Below, one piece after another: positions 7,083 through 16,310 of a stretch of DNA of 47,332 nt. Each line of letters starts with the position of its first letter. Position 1 is the stretch's first letter. Source of the DNA: Acidobacteriota bacterium (GTDB lineage Bacteria; Acidobacteriota; Polarisedimenticolia; Gp22-AA2; AA152); the NCBI GenBank assembly GCA_003222305.1, contig QHVQ01000026.1:49266-96597 (forward strand), read 5' to 3'. Made by a program: the position numbers and the translations under genes. The notes beneath the pieces were generated by a model. It was not told where the DNA came from and did not search any database. It saw nothing but the letters and a program-made list of their open reading frames with translations.

Positions 7083-8276
7083 GTGGAACAACAAAGAGGA
7101 AGCGCGCGGTTGGGGAGTTACTTGAAGCGGCTCCGGACTGGTTACGGCTTCTCGCTTCGAAGGGTCGAACTCAAGGCTCGGGCCGAAGGAGCGGAAATCG
7201 ATAACTCGCAGCTCTCCCGCTACGAGAGAGGTCGTTGCTACCCCTCGTTCGACAAGCTCTGCACCCTGGCTAACATTTTCAGCGTTTCCGTGCAGAATTT
7301 CTCCGACGTGTTGGAGATGGAGAAGTTTGATGAATTCAAGCCCGCCCAAACCTTGGGGTTCGAAGAACTTCAGTCCCACGGGAACTCCGAGCTGGAGGCG
7401 GGCAATTTTGGGCGGGCGTATGTGGCTTTCGAATCGGCGCTCCAAGCTGCAGAATCCGTCCTGGGACCCGATCGCGAGGATTTCCGTGCCCGCGCCCGTT
7501 ACAAGATGGCATTCTCTCTTTTTCGCCTCGGGAAGATCAACCTGGCGGAAAGCGAGCTAAGGTTGATCCTCCGGGACCATCAGAGGATATCTGCCCGCAC
7601 GCGATTCCTCACGCTTTTGATGCTTTCCAATGTTCACGACGAGAGGGGCGACAGATACCTCGCCCTCATGGAGGCGGAGCGGTGTCTTGACCTTGCCCGA
7701 TCCGTTGGTGATCGGGCCGACCAAGCCTATGCCCTTCATGCCATCGGGCGGACTTGCTTTGAGGAGGAGGATTACGCGCGGGCTGCCGGTTTCCACGCCC
7801 AAGCCTTGGAGATGGCCCGAGAAACTGCCAGCGCCCAGGAAATTGTCATTCTTCAAGCGAACCTGGGTTACTGCCAGGTGATGTTGAACCGGACCGAAAA
7901 GGGGCTCAAGGACATTCGGGAGGCCCTGGCTCTCAGCAAAAAGGATGGGTTGCGGCGCGGGACTGCGTACTGCCTGCGGATTCTTGGGCAGGTTTATTAC
8001 AAGGAAGCGAAGTTGAGCCGGGCGCGAGGTTACTTTGAAGAGGCGGAGATCGCTGCCCACAGCGCCGACAGTCCCTATTCGGACATCCTTTTCCAGGCGG
8101 CCTTCTATCTCTGGGAAATCGCGCGACGAGAGGGAAATGTGATCCAGGAAAAGGTCTACTTTGGTCGCCTGCGCCATCTGCGTTCTGCGCTGGAGCGCCA
8201 CTTCGACGAGGTAACACAGTTCGACGCCTATATCGAGAGGGGAGGTCGCGGTGAAGAGCGCGCAGTCCGATCCTGA
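7083..8276 (+). CDS. XRE-family HTH regulator with TPR sensor domain
   Basis: This 397-residue cytoplasmic protein joins an N-terminal XRE helix-turn-helix (residues about 9-75) to a long series of tetratricopeptide helices. The DNA-binding part includes LGSYLKRLRTGYGFSLRRV, then SQLSRYERGRCYPSFDKLCTLANIFSV. The repeats (about 90-385) include AYALHAIGRTCFEEEDYARAA, AYCLRILGQVYYKEAKLSRA and similar units. The architecture is that of RRNPP-type regulators, whose TPR pocket binds a peptide, but no ligand can be inferred directly. GTG 7083 has AGGAG 6 nt upstream. The 3' end overlaps the exported-protein gene by 26 bases, and the ribosome site of that gene lies inside this one, so the two are co-expressed. 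Confidence 0.85.
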   Translation: MEQQRGSARLGSYLKRLRTGYGFSLRRVELKARAEGAEIDNSQLSRYERGRCYPSFDKLCTLANIFSVSVQNFSDVLEMEKFDEFKPAQTLGFEELQSHGNSELEAGNFGRAYVAFESALQAAESVLGPDREDFRARARYKMAFSLFRLGKINLAESELRLILRDHQRISARTRFLTLLMLSNVHDERGDRYLALMEAERCLDLARSVGDRADQAYALHAIGRTCFEEEDYARAAGFHAQALEMARETASAQEIVILQANLGYCQVMLNRTEKGLKDIREALALSKKDGLRRGTAYCLRILGQVYYKEAKLSRARGYFEEAEIAAHSADSPYSDILFQAAFYLWEIARREGNVIQEKVYFGRLRHLRSALERHFDEVTQFDAYIERGGRGEERAVRS

Positions 8277-9069
8277 AGCGAAAAGGGTCTGTCTGCGGCG
8301 AGCCGGTTGGGGTATCGGCGTCCTGACTCTTGCGAGTCTGGCGGGGCAAATTTTCGCCGAGGTTTCAGTCGTTACAGATCCTCAGGGTCGCTATGTCCGC
8401 ACGCTGGTGATTGGCGAGTCGCGGGGAGGCGAGCGACACTATTGGAGCCCCGTCAGGCAGGGCGTGGATCGTCGGTTGGTCCTCAACATCGGTGGGGACC
8501 GGAGGGGAGACGGTCCACCGGTCGTCGCGGAGCAGCCCGGCACACGCCAGCCCTGGGTGGTATGGTCGGTGAGTGATGGTCACGATCGGGAGATTGCGTT
8601 CGCCACTTGGAGCCAGGGGCGATGGCAGGGCCCCGCGCTCTTGGAGCGCATCGACAATCCTTTCGATGACCTGAATCCGCGACTGTCGTTCGACTCGCAA
8701 GGTCGGCCGATTGTGGTCTGGTGGAGAAATGAACCGATCGCACGAGTATATATGAGCGTGTTCAGGAACGGAGGCTGGTCGGTTCCCCTAGCCGTCTCCG
8801 ATGCCGCCACTCCAAGCCGCTTCCCCTCCATCAGGGTCCAGGGGAACCAGGCCATCATCAGCTTCTACACTTCTCGCGGGCAGACAGTCCTTTTCCTCGA
8901 TCTCTCGGTCCAAATGGATGGGGATGGACCGCTGGATGGCCCTGTGCCCCCTCCGGGGGCCGGCGGTGACCCAAGCCAGGGAACTCCGGATGGCCAGCCG
9001 ACTTCTACCTGCGGTGGAAACTGCTCCGAGATTCAGGTGCAGAAGGCCAGTGATCTTCAGGACCAATAA
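8251..9069 (+). CDS. exported propeller-like protein paired with the XRE-TPR regulator
   Basis: I do not recognise a named family. The 272-residue product has a basic N-region and a hydrophobic signal (about residues 15-36, RRAGWGIGVLTLASLAGQIF) ending near A-E-V. The pair of arginines is only a weak resemblance to a Tat signal. The body has repeated Trp-containing strands (WVVWSVSDG, ATWSQGRWQGP, VVWWRNEP, VFRNGGWSVPL) of the kind found in sialidase/BNR-like beta-propellers. A Gly/Pro-rich linker then leads to a short tail with CGGNC. GTG 8251 has GGAGG 5 nt upstream, inside the regulator gene. The context suggests a role linked to that regulator. Confidence 0.75.
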   Translation: MKSAQSDPEAKRVCLRRAGWGIGVLTLASLAGQIFAEVSVVTDPQGRYVRTLVIGESRGGERHYWSPVRQGVDRRLVLNIGGDRRGDGPPVVAEQPGTRQPWVVWSVSDGHDREIAFATWSQGRWQGPALLERIDNPFDDLNPRLSFDSQGRPIVVWWRNEPIARVYMSVFRNGGWSVPLAVSDAATPSRFPSIRVQGNQAIISFYTSRGQTVLFLDLSVQMDGDGPLDGPVPPPGAGGDPSQGTPDGQPTSTCGGNCSEIQVQKASDLQDQ

Positions 9070-9102
9070 CGGCTGCCACCGCTCGCCCGCTCTTATTCAT
9101 AT

Positions 9103-9441
9103 TCATATCCGGGGATAGTCCACAGGAGGTACCGGCGGGGGTATCTCACCGGTTCCGGCGGAGGCTGTGGTCCGGCGCGATTGCTGGATCTCCATCTCGA
9201 GACGGCCGACCTGCCGCCGGAGCCTCTGGTTCTGGAGTCGAATGCGAATCCCGTCTAGAAAGCTGAGCAATGCCGTGAAGGCGATGCCTGCCATGAGGCA
9301 GACAGTCATGACCACGGAAAGGGATACCTGCCGGTAGGTGTGGAAGAAAAGCTCCACATCCACCGGAGTTCCATTCAGAGTCACCAGGAAGAGCACCGTC
9401 GCAAAGAAAAGCATACATAGGACAACGATCAGAAGGCTCAT
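9103..9441 (-). CDS. LapA-domain (DUF1049) inner-membrane protein
   Basis: A 112-residue protein with two transmembrane segments (residues about 3-24 and 40-62) separated by TLNGTPVDVELFFHTYRQVSLSVV, the LapA/DUF1049 pattern. A basic coiled-coil-like cytoplasmic region (RIRLQNQRLRRQVGRLEMEIQQ) and a Pro-rich tail follow. In Enterobacteria LapA works with LapB in controlling LPS synthesis through LpxC turnover. No LapB-like gene is visible here. The start overlaps the kdsC stop as ATGA. It is the last gene of the kds operon, where LptC often sits in other genomes. Confidence 0.8.
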   Translation of the reverse strand: MSLLIVVLCMLFFATVLFLVTLNGTPVDVELFFHTYRQVSLSVVMTVCLMAGIAFTALLSFLDGIRIRLQNQRLRRQVGRLEMEIQQSRRTTASAGTGEIPPPVPPVDYPRI

Positions 9442-9980
9442 GGACGTCGTCCATTGAGAGCTTGGAGCAAACCCTCCATTTTCCCCTGGGCGGTCAGGAT
9501 GAGATCCGCCACTTCCCGGACGGCTCCCTGACCTCCCCGTGCCCGGGTCACGTAGCGGACCGCCTTCCGGACCGCGGGGTGCGCATCAGCAGGGGCGACC
9601 GACATACCAGCCCGCGCCAGGACCCCAAGATCCACCACGTCGTCCCCGATGAAGCATACCGAACCATCGGATAATCCCCTTCGAAGCAGAATCTCCTCGT
9701 AGATTTCGAGCTTGTTAACAACCTTCAAATGGATTTCCTCCATTCCAAGTTCCCTGGCCCTCCGTTTCACCGCGGGCGAAGTGCGCCCCGAGAGGATTCC
9801 CGTCATCAAGCCGGCCCTGCGTAACAGCCAGATGCCCACGCCGTCTTTGGCATCGAAAATCCGTCCCTCGCTTCTGGCGTCCATAAAGAAGATGCCCCCG
9901 TCGGTCATCACGCCGTCTACATCCATGAGGACCAAGCGAACACCACGGACGGCGAATCGGCTAAGGGATTTGCGGGGCAT
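9438..9980 (-). CDS. kdsC: 3-deoxy-D-manno-octulosonate 8-phosphate phosphatase KdsC
   Basis: HAD-superfamily phosphatase that hydrolyses Kdo 8-phosphate to Kdo. The 180-residue protein has the nucleophile loop VLMDVDGVMTDGGIFF, the second motif ILSGRTSPAV, and the third region CFIGDDVVDLGVLARAG. There is no cap domain, as in KdsC tetramers. It follows kdsD by 36 bases and overlaps the lapA-like gene by 4. Confidence 0.93.
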   Translation of the reverse strand: MPRKSLSRFAVRGVRLVLMDVDGVMTDGGIFFMDARSEGRIFDAKDGVGIWLLRRAGLMTGILSGRTSPAVKRRARELGMEEIHLKVVNKLEIYEEILLRRGLSDGSVCFIGDDVVDLGVLARAGMSVAPADAHPAVRKAVRYVTRARGGQGAVREVADLILTAQGKMEGLLQALNGRRP

Positions 9981-10016
9981 GGAGAAGCGCTCCGGAAGTC
10001 GGGCGGTGGAGGTGGC

Positions 10017-10973
10017 TTAGAAGAGCTGGGTCCGCCAAAGATCATGGATGTGAAGGACCCCCTCAATTCTCCGCTCAGCGGAGACCACCACCAGGGATGT
10101 TATTTTTCTGGTCTCCATGAGGTGAAGTGCTCGTGCCGCGGTCGCCTCGCGAGAAATGGTGACGGGATCAGTGGTCATGCAGTCCCGGGCGGCGCGGGAC
10201 AGAAGATCCACACCCTTCTCCAGCTTCCGCCGCAAGTCACCATCAGTAACGATTCCGGCAAGAAATCCGTTGGCGTCCTCCACGCATGTTAATCCCATTT
10301 TTCGGGCCGACATCTCGCGCACTACTTCCAGCATCGGTGCATCGACAGACACCCTGGGGGAAGTGTCCAAGGAATGCATCAGATTCTCGACCGTAAGGAT
10401 ATGCTTACCGATTCGCCCGCCCGGATGGTAGTCGGCGAAATCACGGACCGTGAATCCCTTTCTTTCCAGCAACGCCACCGCCAGCGCGTCGCCCATGGCG
10501 AGCGCCGCCGTGGTGCTGGAAGTGGGCACCAGCCCCATGGAACCGGCCTCCCTAGGTACTCCCACATCCAGCGCTACGAAACTGTGCCGGGCAAGGGTGG
10601 ACTCCAGGCTGCCGGTGAGAGAAATGAGAGGAATTCCGAGCCTCTTGAGAAGCTCCAGCAGGCGAACCATTTCCTCAGTTTCTCCGGACGCCGAAATCCC
10701 TAGAACCAGATCTCCTGGAACTACCATTCCGATGTCTCCATGAATCGCTTCGGCGGGATGGAGAAAGTGAGAAGGAGTCCCGGTGCTTGCCAGGGTGGCG
10801 GCTATTTTGGCGCCTATGAGGCCGGACTTTCCCATCCCGCTGACCACGACTCGTCCTCGGCAAGCCATGAGGGCATCAACGGCGGCCTCGAAGGACGGTC
10901 CGACTCGTGGGATCAGGTTTCGGATAGCCTCCGCTTCCGCACGGAGAACTTGGCGACCGATTTCGCTGGTCAT
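10017..10973 (-). CDS. kdsD: arabinose-5-phosphate isomerase KdsD/KpsF
   Basis: Converts ribulose 5-phosphate to arabinose 5-phosphate, the first committed step of Kdo synthesis. The SIS domain (residues about 35-175) shows VVVSGMGKSGLIGAKIAATLASTG and FLHPAEAIHGDIGMV. It is followed by a pair of CBS domains (LEVVREMSARKMGLTCV and TAARALHLMETRKITSLVVV). The 318-residue length is normal. The start overlaps the kdsA stop as ATGA. Confidence 0.94.
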   Translation of the reverse strand: MTSEIGRQVLRAEAEAIRNLIPRVGPSFEAAVDALMACRGRVVVSGMGKSGLIGAKIAATLASTGTPSHFLHPAEAIHGDIGMVVPGDLVLGISASGETEEMVRLLELLKRLGIPLISLTGSLESTLARHSFVALDVGVPREAGSMGLVPTSSTTAALAMGDALAVALLERKGFTVRDFADYHPGGRIGKHILTVENLMHSLDTSPRVSVDAPMLEVVREMSARKMGLTCVEDANGFLAGIVTDGDLRRKLEKGVDLLSRAARDCMTTDPVTISREATAARALHLMETRKITSLVVVSAERRIEGVLHIHDLWRTQLF

Positions 10974-11812
10974 GAGCTCCTCCCCATGGCTTCGGCGATG
11001 CGCCCCACCTCTGCCAGCAGGGCACGGAATTTGGAGAGAGGGAGAGCATTCGGTCCATCCGAGAGGGCTTTCTCCGGGTCCTCGTGGACCTCTACGAAGA
11101 GGCCATCCGCGCCTGCCGCGATTCCTGCTCTGGCCAGAGTCTCAATAAACTTCCTGTCCCCTCCGGAGTATGTCCCTCCCAGGCCGGGGCGCTGGACGGA
11201 GTGGGTGGCATCGAAAATCACAGGACACTGGAAGCTCCGCATGACTGGTATGGATCGAAAGTCGACGACGAGGTCTTGATATCCAAACGTGGTACCGCGC
11301 TCCGTCAGGAGAATCTTGGAACCGCCCACGGAGCGGATCTTCTCTACAATATTGCAGGTCTCCCAGGGAGACAGGAACTGCCCCTTCTTGACGTTGACAG
11401 GGAGTCCGGTCGCGGCGGCCGCCACCAGAAGATCGGTCTGCCGGCACAGGAAGGCGGGGATCTGCAGGATATCCAGCACGAGTGAGGCGGTCGCAGCCTG
11501 CGTAGGATCATGAATGTCGGAAAGTATTGGCAGTCCCGTTTCCTGCTTGACCCGTTCCAGTATGCGGAGCCCTTCCCGAAGACCCGGGCCGCGGAAGGAA
11601 GACACCGATGAGCGGTTGGCCTTGTCGAAACTCGCCTTGAACGCGAGAGGCAGTCCGGCCCTCCTCGCCTCCTCCTTTAGTGAATTTGCTAGACCGAGAG
11701 TGTGCTCCTCGCTCTCGATGACGCACGGCCCAGCAATGACCAGTGGAAGAAGTCCCTCTCCCACCAAGATACCAGGCGCGATCCGGACAGGTTCCAATCT
11801 CCCTCCAGCCAT
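10970..11812 (-). CDS. kdsA: 3-deoxy-8-phosphooctulonate synthase KdsA
   Basis: Condenses phosphoenolpyruvate and arabinose 5-phosphate to Kdo 8-phosphate. The 280-residue TIM barrel contains IAGPCVIESEEHTL, FKASFDKANRSS, ILSDIHDPTQA, PAFLCRQTDLL, VNVKKGQF and IFDATHSVQRPG. The Cys in the PAFLCRQTD loop region and the later DGLFVEVHEDPEKALSDG segment are as expected. The gene starts 3 bases after the pyrG stop and overlaps kdsD by 4. Confidence 0.95.
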   Translation of the reverse strand: MAGGRLEPVRIAPGILVGEGLLPLVIAGPCVIESEEHTLGLANSLKEEARRAGLPLAFKASFDKANRSSVSSFRGPGLREGLRILERVKQETGLPILSDIHDPTQAATASLVLDILQIPAFLCRQTDLLVAAAATGLPVNVKKGQFLSPWETCNIVEKIRSVGGSKILLTERGTTFGYQDLVVDFRSIPVMRSFQCPVIFDATHSVQRPGLGGTYSGGDRKFIETLARAGIAAGADGLFVEVHEDPEKALSDGPNALPLSKFRALLAEVGRIAEAMGRSS

Positions 11813-11815
11813 GCG

Positions 11816-13453
<1,638 letters not shown>

Positions 13454-14188
13454 TCAGAGCACCGATTGTTCCAGGATGGTCCGGACGCGTTCAAGATCCT
13501 CTGGAGTGTCCACCCCGATACCCCCCCCGACGGCGTCCAGTACCTGGATGTTGCGCCCCATCTCGAGCACTCTGAGCTGCTCCAGGCGTTCCGAGATTTC
13601 AAGGCAGCTCGGAGGGGTGACGGCGATCTCCAACAACAGATCACGGCGATAGGCATAAAGCCCCAAGTGCCGATAGGCGCGGGTTCCCTGGGCCATCTGT
13701 GAGTAGGGGATGGCGGCCCGAGAAAAGTAGAGAGCCTGGCCAGCTCGGTTCACTACCACTTTGACCACATGGGGGCTGGTGAAGTCCCGCTCCACCTCGA
13801 TGCTGCGCCGGAGAGTGGCCATCTCCACCGTTCCGTCCGATCTCAATGACGCTAACAGCGCTTCAATGTCCAACGGGTCCACCAAGGGCTCGTCGCCTTG
13901 GATGTTGACATAGATATTGGCGGGAATGTTTCGCGCGACCTCCGCGAGACGGTCGGTGCCGGAGTGATGGTCGGGGGAAGTGAGGAGGGCCTCACCGCCG
14001 AAACCCTTCACGGCCCGGAGAATGCGCTCGTCATCGGTGGCCACAAGCCATTGATTAAGGCCGCGCGCCATCAAGCATCTCTCGTAAACATGCTGAATCA
14101 TGGGCTTCCCTCGCAAGTCCGCCAGTGCCTTGCCTGGAAATCGTACCGATTGGTAGCGCGAGGGTATAACTCCGAGCGCTTCGAGCAT
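13454..14188 (-). CDS. kdsB: CMP-Kdo synthetase KdsB
   Basis: Activates Kdo as CMP-Kdo for transfer to lipid A. The 244-residue nucleotidyltransferase carries IPSRYQSVRFPGKALADL, GKPMIQHVYERC, WLVATDDERI and the metal-binding NIQGDEPLVDP. The C-terminal region has HLGLYAYRRDLL and GGGIGVDTPEDLERVR, as expected. It is the first gene of the kds operon; the promoter at 14236-14264 gives a leader of about 40 nt. Confidence 0.95.
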   Translation of the reverse strand: MLEALGVIPSRYQSVRFPGKALADLRGKPMIQHVYERCLMARGLNQWLVATDDERILRAVKGFGGEALLTSPDHHSGTDRLAEVARNIPANIYVNIQGDEPLVDPLDIEALLASLRSDGTVEMATLRRSIEVERDFTSPHVVKVVVNRAGQALYFSRAAIPYSQMAQGTRAYRHLGLYAYRRDLLLEIAVTPPSCLEISERLEQLRVLEMGRNIQVLDAVGGGIGVDTPEDLERVRTILEQSVL

Positions 14189-14235
14189 GCGGATTGTCTC
14201 AGCCGGGAAAATATGGAACTTTATGACGGGGAAAT

Positions 14236-14264
14236 ATGATAGTCGAGGAGCGAAGATCTGTCAA
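14236..14264 (-). promoter_or_regulatory. kdsB operon promoter
   Basis: On the minus strand a perfect TTGACA (14264-14259) is followed after 17 bases by TATCAT (14241-14236). The -35 box is part of a 9-bp inverted repeat shared with the divergent ABC-transporter promoter. This is one of the strongest promoter matches in the window. Confidence 0.65.
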
Positions 14265-14291
14265 AGGAATTCGTTGAAACGGTTGACAGAT
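14256..14291. repeat. 9-bp inverted repeat joining two divergent -35 boxes
   Basis: ATCTGTCAA (14256-14264) and TTGACAGAT (14283-14291) are perfect reverse complements separated by 18 bases. Each arm contains the -35 hexamer of one of the two divergent promoters. This could be a shared operator, or two copies of an optimal -35 with extra flanking identity. Confidence 0.7.
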
Positions 14292-14312
14292 TTCCCCGGC
14301 AGCCGATAGCAT
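14283..14312 (+). promoter_or_regulatory. promoter of the ABC-2 exporter operon
   Basis: TTGACA (14283-14288), an 18-base spacer and TAGCAT (14307-14312) precede the ATG at 14355. The predicted leader is about 36 nt with only a weak GGA ribosome site. It stands back to back with the kdsB promoter. Confidence 0.55.
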
Positions 14313-14354
14313 GGCGCTCTCATCGCAAACAGGGTTCCGGACGAACGCTGGATA

Positions 14355-15344
14355 ATGCCACCACCCGTCGAAATCCACCACCTCAGCAAAGTCTACCGGC
14401 GCCGACGATCCCTCAAGAGACTCCTCCCAGGCACACAAGGGAATCCCCTGGAGACATGGGCCCTCCGAGACGTTTCCCTCGAAGTGCCCAAGGGATCGAT
14501 CTTCGGGCTGTTGGGCCCCAACGGTGCCGGCAAGACCACGCTCCTCAAGATCCTTTCGTGCCTCGTCCTCCCCTCCGGGGGAAGAGCAAGCGTGGGCGGA
14601 CATGACACGGTTCTAGGCGATACCGCCATCAAGCGCATGCTTGGCTATGTCTCGTCCGATGAGCGCAGCTTTTACTGGAGGCTCACCGGCAGGGAGAATC
14701 TCCAGTTTTTCGGCAGCCTCTACCAGATGCACGGAAAAGTTCTCACAGATCGCATTGCTTTCGTAGTGAATCGGCTTGAACTTTCGGAGCAGGTTGACAA
14801 ACCGTTCGGAGAGTACTCCTCGGGGATGAAACAGAGACTGTCCATGGCTCGGGGACTGCTCCACGATCCACCGATTCTACTCTTGGACGAACCCACTCGA
14901 AGCCTGGACCCAATTTCCGCGAAGCATCTCCGCCGTTTCATCGCCGAGCAGCTGAACGGTAGAGAAGGGAAAACTCTCCTGCTTGCCACGCACAACCTTC
15001 AGGAGGCGGAACAGCTTTGCCAGAAGGTGGCAGTGTTATCGGGCGGCAGGGTCCTGGGGATAGGAAGCGTGGAAGAGCTCCCGGTCTGGGGGAGAGGAAA
15101 GGAGCGCTACGTCCTGGTTCTGTCCGGGGTTTCGGCACTTCCAGAAGAGATGCGAGACGGGCTCACCTTTACCCCCCTTCGCAGCGGGCTCCTGCGGGTG
15201 GCTGGAGAGTTCGGTCGCGACGGGGAGCGACTCTCCTCGCTGCTGGCGGAGGTCATTCGGCAGCGCGGCCGCATCGTTTCCTGCAGCAAAGTCGAACCCA
15301 CTCTCCAAGAGATCTTCGATCGCATCGAGGAGGGGACTTCTTGA
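14355..15344 (+). CDS. ABC-2 type exporter, ATP-binding subunit
   Basis: A 329-residue ATPase that would energise the adjacent membrane subunit. Walker A is GPNGAGKTTLLKIL, the signature YSSGMKQRLSMARGLL, Walker B ILLLDEPTRSLD, and the switch histidine is in LLATHNLQEAEQ. The C-terminal 100 residues resemble the extra domain of drug or polysaccharide exporters. The substrate is unknown. Divergence from the kds operon with a symmetric promoter hints at an envelope role, but that is inference. The stop overlaps the permease start as TTGA. Confidence 0.9.
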   Translation: MPPPVEIHHLSKVYRRRRSLKRLLPGTQGNPLETWALRDVSLEVPKGSIFGLLGPNGAGKTTLLKILSCLVLPSGGRASVGGHDTVLGDTAIKRMLGYVSSDERSFYWRLTGRENLQFFGSLYQMHGKVLTDRIAFVVNRLELSEQVDKPFGEYSSGMKQRLSMARGLLHDPPILLLDEPTRSLDPISAKHLRRFIAEQLNGREGKTLLLATHNLQEAEQLCQKVAVLSGGRVLGIGSVEELPVWGRGKERYVLVLSGVSALPEEMRDGLTFTPLRSGLLRVAGEFGRDGERLSSLLAEVIRQRGRIVSCSKVEPTLQEIFDRIEEGTS

Positions 15345-16150
15345 GATTGCTCCGACAGATGCTCGCATTTCTTCGAAAGGACCTCCTGGAGGAGATGAGC
15401 TACCGAACCGCCTTCCTCATGCAGTTGGGCGGGATATTCCTTACCGTGAGCTTATGGTATCTCATTGCTCGTTTTCTGCGCCCCCCTGCCGAGGCCCTTC
15501 CGGGTCTGCCTGGGGTTCCCTATTTCGCTTACTTGCTGGTGGGGGTTGCTTTCTACCATTACTTGGGATCAGCGCTGAGTAGCTTTGCCACAAAGCTGCG
15601 TGGAGAACAGCTCACCGGGACGCTGGAGGCCATGCTCATGACACCGACACCGATCCCGGTCATTATTCTCTCCTCAGCCCTCTGGGATTTCGTGATGACG
15701 TCCCTCCGCGTAGTAGTTTACTTAGGGCTGGGGACCTTTTTCGGCCTGCAGCTCCGCTTCGACAGTCTCGTGGCGTTTTTCATCATTCTCGTCCTGACCA
15801 TCCTCGCATTTTCCGGAATTGGGGTTCTTTCCGCGGCTTTCATCCTTTATCTGAAACGGGGCGACCCCATTAACTTTCTTATCTCGAGCGCCTCCGCGCT
15901 GTTCGGAGGTGTTTTCATTCCCAATCAGGCCTTGCCCCACGGCCTCGGGGAATTGGGGCGCTTTCTGCCCATTACCTACGCCCTGAGCGGAATCCGAAAA
16001 TCACTTCTCGCAGGCACGCGGCTGCATGCTCTGCTCCCGGAGATCTCCGCGCTTCTGGTCTTCGTAGCTCTTCTTCTCCCGTTGGGCATCATCGGATTCT
16101 CCCTGGCAGTGCGGAAAGCCAGGGAGGAGGGAACCCTAGCCCAATACTGA
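15341..16150 (+). CDS. ABC-2 type exporter, membrane subunit
   Basis: The 269-residue protein begins with the cytoplasmic elbow RLLRQMLAFLRKDLLEEMSYR and shows about six membrane segments. It has the ABC-2 landmarks ALSSFATKLRGEQLTGTLEAMLMTPTP and LSAAFILYLKRGDPINFLI, and NQALPHGLGELGRFLPITYALSGIRKSLL near the end. The TTG start at 15341 is supported by GAGGAGGGG just upstream and by the 4-base overlap with the ATPase. An open frame continues upstream inside the ATPase gene but is not coding. Confidence 0.88.
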   Translation: MRLLRQMLAFLRKDLLEEMSYRTAFLMQLGGIFLTVSLWYLIARFLRPPAEALPGLPGVPYFAYLLVGVAFYHYLGSALSSFATKLRGEQLTGTLEAMLMTPTPIPVIILSSALWDFVMTSLRVVVYLGLGTFFGLQLRFDSLVAFFIILVLTILAFSGIGVLSAAFILYLKRGDPINFLISSASALFGGVFIPNQALPHGLGELGRFLPITYALSGIRKSLLAGTRLHALLPEISALLVFVALLLPLGIIGFSLAVRKAREEGTLAQY

Positions 16151-16180
16151 AAGAGGCGGCGCGGGAGCGGAGAGGACGGG

Positions 16181-16209
16181 TTGAACAGGGGGTGACGGTG
16201 TGCTAGATT
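16181..16209 (+). promoter_or_regulatory. icd promoter
   Basis: TTGAAC (16181-16186), a 17-base spacer and TAGATT (16204-16209) predict a start near 16216. This lies downstream of the possible GTG start at 16200, supporting the TTG at 16311 as the real icd start. Confidence 0.45.
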
Positions 16210-16310
16210 GCTCCACTATTCAACAACATCCAGGGAAACGCACTTTTCTGGGCGGTTTTTCCTTCGGGCCCACACGCGCAAAACAACCTGCCATTGGAGG
16301 ATTGAGAGCC

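Noticed and set aside
16200-16310. GTG 16200 as the icd start, giving 37 extra residues
   Set aside because: The predicted transcript starts near 16216, the extra residues have no family match, and TTG 16311 has a good ribosome site and gives the standard length.
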